Shown: piece after piece, positions 33,719 to 41,363 of the stretch | Numbering within the stretch: position 1 is the stretch's first letter | Layout of the letters: each line of letters starts with the position of its first letter | Assembly: GCF_009930795.1 (NCBI RefSeq) | Contig: NZ_CP017146.1 | Coordinates: 2,852,001-2,916,000 of the forward strand | DNA length: 64,000 nt | Direction: 5' to 3' | DNA from: Marisediminicola antarctica | GTDB taxonomy: Bacteria > Actinomycetota > Actinomycetes > Actinomycetales > Microbacteriaceae | Notes under the pieces: generated by a model | Told to the model about the DNA's origin: nothing | Seen by the model: only the letters and a program-made list of their open reading frames with translations | Databases searched by the model: none | Translations under genes and position numbers: made by a program

Positions 33719-33906
33719 TCAAGATCGAAGTCGACATGGCCCTCTGCCAGCACTATGGGCAGTGCGTGTTCGAGGCCCCGAACATCTTCAAGCTCAACGA
33801 CGACGACAAGCTCGAGTACGTGGCCTCGGCGGACGACTCCGAGCGCGACAACGTGGAGTCGGCCGTCGACGTGTGCCCGATGCAGGCCATCCGAATCGTC
33901 GAATAG
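33715..33906 (+). CDS. P450-type [3Fe-4S] ferredoxin
   Basis: A 63-aa ferredoxin. Cysteines lie at C11, C17 and C54 (CQHYGQC ... DVCPMQA); the position that would be the second cluster Cys in a CxxCxxC motif is Y14. Three Cys ligands indicate a [3Fe-4S] cluster, typical of actinobacterial P450 partners. The gene is coupled by ATGA to the FAH gene and by a shared base to the reductase. It is the expected electron donor to the P450 at 27754-29004. Confidence 0.93.
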   Translation: MIKIEVDMALCQHYGQCVFEAPNIFKLNDDDKLEYVASADDSERDNVESAVDVCPMQAIRIVE

Positions 33907-35141
33907 TGGATGTCGTGGCACCGGCGCCCGTCATCATCGTCGGCGCGGCGATGGGCGGGCTGCGCACGGCGGAGGCGCTGCGCAAGGCGGGCTATGCCGG
34001 GCCGCTCAGGGTCATCGGCGAGGAGCTGCACGCCCCGTACAACCGGCCGCCGCTGTCGAAGGACGTGCTTTCGGGAACCGTGACCCACGAGGCGGTCGCC
34101 TTCCCGCAGCGCGCCGCGACAGCTGACGTCGAGTGGATGCTGGGGGCGCGCGCGGTCTCGGCCGACCTGACGGCGCGCACCGTGACCACCGGTGACGGGG
34201 TCGCGCATCCCTACGCCGCGCTCGTGATCGCGACGGGGCTTCGGCCCCGGCGGCTCGCCCTGGCCGAACTGCCCGGTCGCCACACCGTACGCACCCTCGA
34301 CGACGCGATGGCCCTGCGCGATGAGCTGCAGCCGGGGGCACGCGTGGTGATCGTCGGATCCGGATTCATCGGATGCGAGGTGGCCGCGACCGCCCGGAAG
34401 CTCGGCTGCGAAGTGACTGTGGCCTCCCCCAGCACGCTGCCGATCGTGCGCCCGCTCGGGCCCCTGCTCGCCACCGAGATTCTTGCCCGCCAACAGGCGC
34501 ACGGGGTCGCATTCCGTTTGGGGCGTGCGGTGACCGGACTGGTCGGAGCGTCGCGCCTCGAAGGGGTTGTGCTCGACGACGGAGCTGCACTTCCGGCGGA
34601 CGTGTTGATCGAGGCGATCGGCTCGGACTGCAACAGCGAGTGGCTCGCGGGCACCGGCCTCGACTGCTCCGACGGGGTGCTCGCGGATGCCGCCATGCGC
34701 GCGGTCGGGGTCGATGGCACTGTGCACGACGACGTCTACGTCGTGGGCGACATCGCCCGCTTCCCGAACGCGATGTTCGACGACGTCGCGCGGCGCGTCG
34801 AGCACTGGAACATCCCGACCGACACGGGCAAGCGGGCAGGCTTTGTGCTCGCGGCCTTGCTGGAGTCTCCGGAGGGCTTCTCGGATGCCGTCCAGACACC
34901 GTTCGCGCCGATGCCCGCGTTCTGGTCGAACCAGTTCGAGGTGGCGCTGCAGGCCTACGGGCTGCCGGGGCTCGCCGATGACATCCGCCTGCTCGAGGGC
35001 TCGCTCGACTCGGAGGCCATCGTCGGGTACTACCGCGACGATCGGATGGTCGGCGTCGTCGGCCTGGGCATGAAGGCGGCGCTGCTGCCCTACCGCAAGG
35101 TCATTGCGGAGGGCGGCCTCTCCGTCTTGGGGTCCACGTAG
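33906..35141 (+). CDS. Ferredoxin reductase (FAD/NADH), rhodocoxin/putidaredoxin reductase type
   Basis: About 411 aa, starting at a GTG (33906 or 33915). FAD-binding VIIVGAAMGGLRTAEALR and NAD-binding VVIVGSGFIGCEVAA dinucleotide folds are in the usual order. YNRPPLSKDVLSG and DVYVVGDIARFPN complete the oxygenase-coupled NADH-ferredoxin reductase pattern, and a reductase C-terminal domain contains EHWNIPTDTGK. Supplies electrons to the adjacent [3Fe-4S] ferredoxin. Last gene of the operon. Confidence 0.93.
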   Translation: MDVVAPAPVIIVGAAMGGLRTAEALRKAGYAGPLRVIGEELHAPYNRPPLSKDVLSGTVTHEAVAFPQRAATADVEWMLGARAVSADLTARTVTTGDGVAHPYAALVIATGLRPRRLALAELPGRHTVRTLDDAMALRDELQPGARVVIVGSGFIGCEVAATARKLGCEVTVASPSTLPIVRPLGPLLATEILARQQAHGVAFRLGRAVTGLVGASRLEGVVLDDGAALPADVLIEAIGSDCNSEWLAGTGLDCSDGVLADAAMRAVGVDGTVHDDVYVVGDIARFPNAMFDDVARRVEHWNIPTDTGKRAGFVLAALLESPEGFSDAVQTPFAPMPAFWSNQFEVALQAYGLPGLADDIRLLEGSLDSEAIVGYYRDDRMVGVVGLGMKAALLPYRKVIAEGGLSVLGST

Positions 35142-35333
35142 GTCGCGGACCCTCGCTGGTTAGGCTGGTCGCGCGGCGACCGTGTCGAAACCGCGGGAGC
35201 GTATGCCGCCGCCAGCCCGCGCCATTCTCGCCGAGTACGCGGTTGTGGCTGGTGGAAATGGTCCAGGAGCGACCACTACTCCGTACTCGGCAGCGTTCCG
35301 ACTGCGCACCCGAGTGAACGCCCACGCGCTCGC

Positions 35334-35490
35334 TCAGACCGGCCCCTCGCCGCGGCACACGACATGAACCGGGTAGTCGCCGGACGGCACGCTTCCCAGC
35401 CCGACCACACCGCTGACGTAATCCGTCGAGGCTTCGAGCCTGCCGGAGGCAGCGCCCTCTGACTCTGACAGGGTCACACCGCGCTGATCA
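35334..35490 (-). pseudogene. Possible C-terminal gene fragment
   Basis: On the minus strand a short open frame ends with ASTDYVSGVVGLGSVPSGD and then YPVHVVCRGEGPV before a TGA. It has coding-like composition and a beta-sandwich look, but no start and no sensible upstream extension in its frame. It may be the leftover end of a lost gene, or a frameshifted tail of the small protein that ends at 35474. The rest of 35142-35473 shows nothing I can assign. Confidence 0.25.
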
Positions 35491-35671
35491 GCAGCAGCAC
35501 GCTGTCTTTGCGTCCAGACCTGCCGAGGCGTTCGATGAACGTGAAGATGCGGTACTCGGCGCGGTACGTTGCGCGGAGCACGCGAGTCACGTACTCGCGG
35601 CTCGCGTCGTCGTGCAGCTTGACAGCGCCGCTGTCGCGCAGCCGCTTGACCTTATCCGTCTCCGCCCACAT
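35474..35671 (-). CDS. Small hypothetical protein downstream of DinB-like gene
   Basis: A 65-aa frame starting at an ATG that overlaps the end of the DinB-like gene by 20 bp. It is basic and helical (KRLRDSGAVKLHDDASREY, then VTRVLRATYRAEYRIF). Nearly every third codon position is G or C, matching true genes here. No family is recognised, and it could instead be the 5' part of a decayed longer gene. Confidence 0.45.
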   Translation of the reverse strand: MWAETDKVKRLRDSGAVKLHDDASREYVTRVLRATYRAEYRIFTFIERLGRSGRKDSVLLLISAV

Positions 35672-36176
35672 CGTGCAGATGATGCACGGGATCGTGGATG
35701 AAGTACCGCGCGAGCGACTCGACCGTGAAGGTGCTCCCGTCCGAGCGCAGGCCTGTGCGTCCGAGGTCGGCATCGTCGACAGCTGCGTAGTCGCGCGCGA
35801 GGGCATCCGCCGCAGCGACGAGCTCCTGTGCGACGACCGCCGGGTCCTGCTCGTTGTAGCGCTCAGCGATCGCGGTCGCGTCCTGGTCCCAGTTTGCGAA
35901 GGCGGGCACCTCCTGTTCGAGAATGAGATGAAGCCTCGTGCGAAAAACACGGAACACATCCCGCACGTGGGCGGCGTATTCGAGCGGCGACCAGGTCGCA
36001 TCATCCGGGCGGTCCCGCACGTCGGGCTGCGCCAGGCGCTCGGGCCAGGCCGCGGCGTTGAGGTCGATCAGGGACGGGATGTCACGGAACGAGACTTTGC
36101 CGGCATCGAATCCGCACTCGGGGCAGGGCTTCTCGAGAACCCACGTCCAGTTCTTGTCGTCAGGGGTGATCGGCAT
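35652..36176 (-). CDS. DinB-family protein (DinB_2)
   Basis: A 174-aa protein of the DinB superfamily, different from the one at 267-776. KPCPECGFD near the N terminus is characteristic of an actinobacterial subgroup. Metal-site candidates are the His in SPLEYAAHVRDVFRVF and the end YFIHDPVHHLHDV, giving the usual three-His arrangement. Function unknown; family members are putative metal-dependent thiol transferases. Confidence 0.85.
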   Translation of the reverse strand: MPITPDDKNWTWVLEKPCPECGFDAGKVSFRDIPSLIDLNAAAWPERLAQPDVRDRPDDATWSPLEYAAHVRDVFRVFRTRLHLILEQEVPAFANWDQDATAIAERYNEQDPAVVAQELVAAADALARDYAAVDDADLGRTGLRSDGSTFTVESLARYFIHDPVHHLHDVGGDG

Positions 36177-36304
36177 GCCGCGAGCCTAACGAATGACCGG
36201 GCCACGGTCGTGACGCGCGATGTTCACCCGCGGCCTCTGTGCCGTTCGTCTGCCGTGACTAGCGTCGGGCCCGTCACTCGCATCCGAACACAATTGGAGA
36301 AACC

Positions 36305-37555
36305 ATGCGAAATCGATTCGCAACCTCAGCCGCAGCCGGCGTCATCTCCGCCGGTGTTCTCGTCGGCGTCGGCCTCGCCCCCGCCGCCTATGCCGCCGGC
36401 GGCCCGATGGGCTTCGATCCCATCGACGGCACCCCGTACGGCTCGGCGACCGCCGACTGGACCGAGCCCTTCGTCATCCCAGCAGGCTTCACCCAGTCCC
36501 TCGTCGCCGACGAGACAACTCTCGACATCTACCCCGGCGGGGTCGACGACCTCACCGACATGAACACTGTCAATGAGACCGGGCGCCACGCCGGTCGATA
36601 CCTGTACCGCACCCACGAGGTTGGCGCGAACGGGTCGCTCTCGGTCGTCGACCTCAAGACAGGCGACGCCAAGGTGATCGCGCAGGATGCGGACTGGAAC
36701 CGACTCGACGGCATCCGATGGACGCCCTGGGGCACCATCCTCTTCGCCGAGGAGACGACAGGTGGACGCGTCTTCGAGGCGATCCTCGACCCCTCCGACC
36801 CGACCGTGGTGCTCGAGGTCATCGAGCGCACCGAGGTCGGAGTCATGCGTCACGAGGGCATCGAAGCACTCGCCGACGGCACGGTCTTCGTCATCGACGA
36901 GCTCAACGGCGGCTCAATCTACAAGTTCGAACCCACCACCCGCGGTGATCTGTCCGACGGGCAGCTCTACGCCCTGAAACTCACCGGGCTCGCCGATGAC
37001 GCACAGGTCTGGAATCAGTCCACGTTCAACGACAAGGTCGGTGCGTTCGATTGGGTCGCTCTAGACATGGACGCGGTCGTCGCCGACACCGACGCCGCGG
37101 CTGACGATGTCGGCGCGACCGAGTTCGGCCGCCCCGAAGACGTCGAGGTGATCGGCAGCACCCTCTACGTCGCGAACACCTCGGAGGACCGCGTGATCGC
37201 GATCGACCTCAACACGCAGGTGCTGACGTCGTTCGTTCAGGCCGGCCTCAACGTTCCCGTCGAGAACGCGGCGGCAGGCGTCACGGGCTTCAACAACCCC
37301 GACAACCTCGCCCAGGGGCCCGATGGCTCGCTCTGGATGGTGGAGGACAACTACCTCTCCGACGTCTGGGTAGCCGGACGGGATGCTGGCAACGACGGCA
37401 CCGCCGACGCCGTCGAGCAATTCGCCTCGATCAAGGACACGGGCGCCGAGATCAGCGGAATCTACTTCGGCAAGGACCCGAAGACGCTGTTCCTGAACGT
37501 GCAGCACCCGACCAAGGCACTCGCCGACGGCACCTGGGCGATCACGCGCCGCTAG
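36305..37555 (+). CDS. Secreted beta-propeller protein (PhoX/DUF839-like)
   Basis: A 416-aa exported protein. A clear signal peptide (basic MRNR, hydrophobic AAAGVISAGVLVGVGLAPAA, cleavage near AYA-AGG) is followed by a repetitive acidic beta-propeller. LDGIRWTPWGTILFAEE, HEGIEALADGTVFVIDE and GFNNPDNLAQGPDGSLWMVED (in blades) resemble the calcium-binding loops of PhoX/DUF839 phosphatases and SMP-30-type propellers. It is shorter than classic PhoX and lacks a recognisable TAT twin-Arg. A phosphatase activity is possible but not shown. Single-gene unit with its own terminator. Confidence 0.7.
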   Translation: MRNRFATSAAAGVISAGVLVGVGLAPAAYAAGGPMGFDPIDGTPYGSATADWTEPFVIPAGFTQSLVADETTLDIYPGGVDDLTDMNTVNETGRHAGRYLYRTHEVGANGSLSVVDLKTGDAKVIAQDADWNRLDGIRWTPWGTILFAEETTGGRVFEAILDPSDPTVVLEVIERTEVGVMRHEGIEALADGTVFVIDELNGGSIYKFEPTTRGDLSDGQLYALKLTGLADDAQVWNQSTFNDKVGAFDWVALDMDAVVADTDAAADDVGATEFGRPEDVEVIGSTLYVANTSEDRVIAIDLNTQVLTSFVQAGLNVPVENAAAGVTGFNNPDNLAQGPDGSLWMVEDNYLSDVWVAGRDAGNDGTADAVEQFASIKDTGAEISGIYFGKDPKTLFLNVQHPTKALADGTWAITRR

Positions 37556-37567
37556 AAACAGCACACC

Positions 37568-37599
37568 GGTAGGGGCGGCAGACACTCGCGGCCCCTACC
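37568..37599 (+). terminator. Terminator-like hairpin after the propeller gene
   Basis: GGTAGGGGC and GCCCCTACC form a 9-bp stem with a 14-base loop, 12 bp after the stop codon. There is no T run. Confidence 0.6.
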
Positions 37600-37645
37600 G
37601 CCACCACCCAGCCCGGTGCCGATCGTCGGGTGTAGCTTGACCACC

Positions 37646-38266
37646 ATGACCGAGCAGCAGCCGTACCTCGTGCTTCGCACCGAACCTGGCTTCGAGCTGC
37701 GCCGCTACCCCGCGCACATGGTTGCCGAGGTCACCGTGAGCGCCGGGTTCGACGACGCGGGCAACCGCGCCTTCCGTTACCTGTTCGGCTACATCACGGG
37801 CGAGAACCGGTCACACAGCACGCTCTCAATGACGTCGCCGGTGGTGCAGAAATCCGCCTCGGAGGAGATCGCGATGACCGCGCCGGTAATGCAGAGCGCG
37901 GCGGATGCCGGCTCCTACACTGTCGCGTTCGTGCTCCCCGAGATGATCACCGCCGACACCGCCCCGGAACCGGTGCGACCCGAAGTGAGCGTTCGCCTGG
38001 TTCCGGAAAGTCTCAGCGCCGCGACCAAGTACTCGGGTCGGTGGACGCAGTCCTCCTATCAGAAGCACTGCGCCGACCTCATGGCGGGGGTGGCGGCGGC
38101 GGGGATGAAACCGATCGGCGAGCCTCGGTTCGCGCGCTTCGACCCGCCATACAAGCCGTGGTTTCTGCGCCGCAATGAGGTTCTCGTCGACGTTGCCGAT
38201 GGCGCGGTGCCCGATGGCGCGGTGCCCGATGGCACCGCGCCCGGAGACAATGAGGCTGGTCGCTAG
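37646..38266 (+). CDS. SOUL-family heme-binding protein
   Basis: A 206-aa protein of the SOUL/HEBP family. FELRRYPAHMVAEVTV at the start, MTSPVVQK and IAMTAPVMQ in the middle, and YSGRWTQSSYQKH are the family signatures. The PPYKPWFLRRNEV end is the conserved C-terminal strand. The last 25 residues are a low-complexity tail made by three 15-bp repeats (38198-38242) encoding DGAVP units. The stop codon overlaps that of the convergent next gene by 2 bp (CTAG). No signal peptide. Confidence 0.9.
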   Translation: MTEQQPYLVLRTEPGFELRRYPAHMVAEVTVSAGFDDAGNRAFRYLFGYITGENRSHSTLSMTSPVVQKSASEEIAMTAPVMQSAADAGSYTVAFVLPEMITADTAPEPVRPEVSVRLVPESLSAATKYSGRWTQSSYQKHCADLMAGVAAAGMKPIGEPRFARFDPPYKPWFLRRNEVLVDVADGAVPDGAVPDGTAPGDNEAGR

Positions 38267-38547
38267 GAGGCGGTGCCGACCGAGAAGCGCACGGCGCCGT
38301 CGTCCTCGACGTCGGCATCCAGAACGGCCTCGGACAGCGCCTCAGCCGCACTGGGGTCGAGGAAGACACGGGCCCCGTCGTTCTCCACGAGGGTGTCGCT
38401 CGGCTCGGCGGCCGGAACAACCGAGATGCTGAAATCGGCCGCATCGCCATCGACGGCAATGCGAAGGCCGCCGGATTCGGACTCGGTGGCTTGCGCCGAG
38501 ATGGCCTTGACGACGGTGCTCGCCTGTTCGGTAAGTGTCAGAGTCAC
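38263..38547 (-). CDS. HesB/A-type carrier-fold protein lacking cysteine
   Basis: A 94-aa protein starting at a GTG (38547). TLTEQASTVVKAISAQ, the central GGLRIAV strand and DGARVFLDPSAAEAL correspond to the A-type iron-sulfur carrier (IscA/HesB) fold, which is common in actinobacteria. However, it has no cysteine at all, so it cannot bind an Fe-S cluster in the usual way. Function unknown. Convergent with SOUL; a 140-bp gap with the neighbouring dehydrogenase's terminator lies upstream. Confidence 0.8.
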   Translation of the reverse strand: MTLTLTEQASTVVKAISAQATESESGGLRIAVDGDAADFSISVVPAAEPSDTLVENDGARVFLDPSAAEALSEAVLDADVEDDGAVRFSVGTAS

Positions 38548-38648
38548 GGTTCTACCTTTCGTCGGTGGGGCATCAGATCGAACTGGACAGTCTGCTGCAC
38601 TCCGACGCTCGACTGCAAACTGAATCGCAATCTCGGATGGTTTACACA

Positions 38649-38677
38649 CGTGCGGGGCGCGGTGATCGCCCCGCACG
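38649..38677 (-). terminator. Terminator downstream of the butanediol dehydrogenase-like gene
   Basis: CGTGCGGGGCG and CGCCCCGCACG form an 11-bp perfect stem with a CGGTGAT loop, 10 bp beyond the stop. AAACC rather than a long T run follows on the minus strand. Confidence 0.75.
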
Positions 38678-38687
38678 CGTACACCGG

Positions 38688-39743
38688 TTACGGGTGAACG
38701 AGGATCTTCACCTGCGTGTCGTTGTGGTTGATCAGCGTGTCGAATCCCTTGCTGACGAGGTCCTCGAGGGCGATCTTGCCGGTGATGAACGGTGCCAGGT
38801 CGACCTTGCCCTCCTGAACCAGCTTGATCGTCGCCGGGTGGTCGTTGGCGTAGGCGATGGTGCCGCGCAGGTCGATTTCCTTCAGCACAAGCTTCTGCAT
38901 GTCGACGGAGGCCGGGTGACCCCAGATCGACACGTTGACGATCACCCCGCCGGGCCGAACCGCGTCGAGCAGGGTGTCGAGCACAACATTCACGCTCGAG
39001 CACTCGAAGCCGATGTCGACGCCGGCGCCGCCCGTGAGCTCGCGGACCTTCGCCGCGACATCCACTTCGCTCGGGTCGAGAACGTGGTCGGCGACCCCGG
39101 TGCTTGTCGCCTTCTCCTTGCGCGCCTGGCTGAGCTCGGAGATGAAGACGGTGAGCCCCTCCGCCTTGAGCACCGCGGCGAGGAGGAGGCCGATCGGGCC
39201 CGCTCCGCCGATGAGGGCGGTGTCGCCGGCCTTCGCTCCGCTGCGCACGAACGCGTGGTGTCCGACGGAGAGGGGCTCGATGAGCGCGGCGACGTCGAGT
39301 GGGATGTCGCCGATCGGGTGCACCCATCGGCGCTCGACGACCACCTTCTCGCTGAGCCCGCCGCCGTAGCCGCCGAGGCCGATGAAGTTCATGTTCTCTG
39401 AGAGCTGGTAGCTCTCGCCGGGTCCCGTGGAGACGTCGGGGCCGACAATGTAGGGCTCGACCACAACATTCTGTCCGACCTCGAGGTCGGTCACGCCCTC
39501 GCCGAGGGCGGTAATGGTGCCCGAGAACTCGTGCCCCATGGTGACGGGGGCCTCCTCGCCGGAGATGGGGTGCGGATGCCCCGGCGCGGGGATGAAGATG
39601 GGTCCGTCGAGGTACTCGTGGAGGTCGGTGCCGCAGATGCCGCACCAGGCCACGTCGATCGCAACGGTGCCGGGGCGGAGCTTCGGGGCATCGATCTGCT
39701 CGATGCGGATGTCGTTCTTGGCGTAGTAGCGAGCGGCTTTCAT
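38688..39743 (-). CDS. Zinc-type alcohol dehydrogenase, 2,3-butanediol dehydrogenase-like
   Basis: A 351-aa MDR-superfamily dehydrogenase. Catalytic zinc ligands are C37 (GICGTDLHEY) and H71/E72 (MGHEFSG). NAD binding is via LIGGAGPIGLLLAAV. HEYLDGPIFIP and the ENMNFIGLGGYGGG loop match (R,R)-butanediol dehydrogenases. In that subfamily a structural zinc lobe with four Cys normally lies at about 100-115; here the segment GPDVSTGPGESYQ contains none, so structural zinc is absent. Single gene; promoter upstream of 39743. Confidence 0.9.
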   Translation of the reverse strand: MKAARYYAKNDIRIEQIDAPKLRPGTVAIDVAWCGICGTDLHEYLDGPIFIPAPGHPHPISGEEAPVTMGHEFSGTITALGEGVTDLEVGQNVVVEPYIVGPDVSTGPGESYQLSENMNFIGLGGYGGGLSEKVVVERRWVHPIGDIPLDVAALIEPLSVGHHAFVRSGAKAGDTALIGGAGPIGLLLAAVLKAEGLTVFISELSQARKEKATSTGVADHVLDPSEVDVAAKVRELTGGAGVDIGFECSSVNVVLDTLLDAVRPGGVIVNVSIWGHPASVDMQKLVLKEIDLRGTIAYANDHPATIKLVQEGKVDLAPFITGKIALEDLVSKGFDTLINHNDTQVKILVHP

Positions 39744-39785
39744 GGGGATCTCATTCCTGTAGAGGCCGTGAACGCGGCCACAATC

Positions 39786-40712
39786 TCAGGCTACGCCTGC
39801 TCCTCGATCCTGAACATCGACCCTGCGCAGTGCATCCGTGATCACCCGGCGTGCCTCGCGCGCCTCGGGAATCGGCAGCAGCGGGTACACGTGCAGCATC
39901 TCGGGTGCCTCGTGGTAGTCGAGCGGGTGTCCGGATGCCGCCGCGAGGCGCACGAGCCGCGCGGCGTCCGCATTGACGATATCGCGGGTGCCGCTGAGCA
40001 GGGTGATCGCACCGAGCCCGGCGAGGCTGCCGTTGATGGGGCTGACCATTGGGTCGTCTTCGGCGAGCTCACCGCGGTAGAGACGGCCCGCCGCGTGTGT
40101 TCCCGGCACGGCGAGCCAGGGGTCGCGCGGCGCGATGACCGCGAGCTGGGGATCGGTTCCGCTGATGTCGAGCCACGGCGAGATGAGGACCAGACGCGGC
40201 GCGCCCCGCTTTTCGTCGCGGAGCCGCATCGCGACAGCCAGGCCCATGCCCCCGCCAGCGGAGTCGCCCACAATCGTCGTGTTCTCAGCGCCGACCTCAG
40301 CGATGAGCGCCGCAGCGAGCTCCGTCGCAGCCGGCACGATCCTTGCTGCGGTGTCTGCTGGGGCCAGCGGGAAGATCGGCACCGTGATCCGTGCGCCGGA
40401 TGAGACGGCGAGGTCGGCGATGAGCGACCAGTGCTGGGCGGCGATTTCGAAGACGTAGGCGCCGCCGTGCAGGTAGAGCGCGCGACGGTGCACGGATGCG
40501 CCGCGCGGGGCGACCTCGTATACCGGCCATCCGCCGACGGTGCGCACCGTGATGTCGACTCGACGGGAGAGCCTCCCGGGAGGCGCCCAGCTGCGGGGAC
40601 GAAGCTGCAACTCGGCGACCCGCGCGAGTGTCGCTTCTGCGGTGCTGAACTGCTTCTTCGACCCCCGCAGGGTCAGGGCGAGCGGCATCAACCTGCTGAT
40701 GAGACTTGGCAT
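39786..40712 (-). CDS. Alpha/beta hydrolase of the HSL/steryl-acetyl hydrolase type
   Basis: A 308-aa carboxylesterase. The oxyanion-hole motif HGGAY (82-86) and the nucleophile elbow GDSAGGG (S151) identify the hormone-sensitive-lipase family. The acid and His are likely in LLSGTRDIVNADAARL and MLHVYPLL. No signal peptide. Acts on small acyl esters; the substrate is unknown. Spaced 21 bp from the MBL gene upstream, so it could be the distal gene of the MscR-MBL unit. Confidence 0.88.
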   Translation of the reverse strand: MPSLISRLMPLALTLRGSKKQFSTAEATLARVAELQLRPRSWAPPGRLSRRVDITVRTVGGWPVYEVAPRGASVHRRALYLHGGAYVFEIAAQHWSLIADLAVSSGARITVPIFPLAPADTAARIVPAATELAAALIAEVGAENTTIVGDSAGGGMGLAVAMRLRDEKRGAPRLVLISPWLDISGTDPQLAVIAPRDPWLAVPGTHAAGRLYRGELAEDDPMVSPINGSLAGLGAITLLSGTRDIVNADAARLVRLAAASGHPLDYHEAPEMLHVYPLLPIPEAREARRVITDALRRVDVQDRGAGVA

Positions 40713-40733
40713 CGTGTGCGGCGCGGGCTAGGG

Positions 40734-41363
40734 CTAGTGCCCGCGCGCGATCCATTCCGCGAGGTGGGGGGCCTCGGCGCCGATCGAGGTCGAGTCGCCG
40801 TGTCCGGCGAGCACGACGGTCTCTGCTGGCAGGACGAGCAGGCGTGACTGGATCGACTCGATGATTAATCCGAAGTCGCTGTGCGACCGCCCGGTTGCGC
40901 CGGGACCGCCGTTGAAGAGGGTGTCACCGGAGAACAGCGTGTGCTCGCTCGCCAGGTAGTAGCAGGTCGACCCGGGCGAGTGCCCCGGAGTCGCGAGCGC
41001 GGTGATCGTCGCCCCCGCGATCTCGAAAGTGTCACCATCGCCGACCTCCCCCTCGGGCGCGATCCCGGGATACACCTCGTCCCAGAGCATCCGGTCGGCG
41101 GGATTGAGGTAGATCGGCGCGTCCACCTGGTCGGCGAATTCGCGGACCGCGCGGATGTGGTCGTCATGCGCGTGCGTCAGAAGGACTCCGATGACCTCGC
41201 GGTCGCCGACAGCGACCGCCACGGCCTTCGCGTCGTGCGCGGGGTCGATCACAACCACCTCGTCGTCGTCGCCGACGATCCACACGTTGTTGTCCACCTC
41301 CCAGGTGCCACCGTCCAGGGAGAACGTGCCGGAGGTCACGAGGTTCTCGATGCGCGGGCTCAT
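40734..41363 (-). CDS. Metallo-beta-lactamase-fold hydrolase, partner of mycothiol-formaldehyde pathway
   Basis: A 209-aa MBL-fold protein with the HAHDDH metal motif (H64, H66, D68, H69) and later ligands in [14 protein letters not shown] and LAGHGD, as in glyoxalase II-type thiolesterases. Its ATG overlaps the upstream dehydrogenase stop by 4 bp. Genes in this position next to mycothiol-dependent formaldehyde dehydrogenase are proposed to hydrolyse S-formylmycothiol; I assign that by context. Confidence 0.88.
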   Translation of the reverse strand: MSPRIENLVTSGTFSLDGGTWEVDNNVWIVGDDDEVVVIDPAHDAKAVAVAVGDREVIGVLLTHAHDDHIRAVREFADQVDAPIYLNPADRMLWDEVYPGIAPEGEVGDGDTFEIAGATITALATPGHSPGSTCYYLASEHTLFSGDTLFNGGPGATGRSHSDFGLIIESIQSRLLVLPAETVVLAGHGDSTSIGAEAPHLAEWIARGH

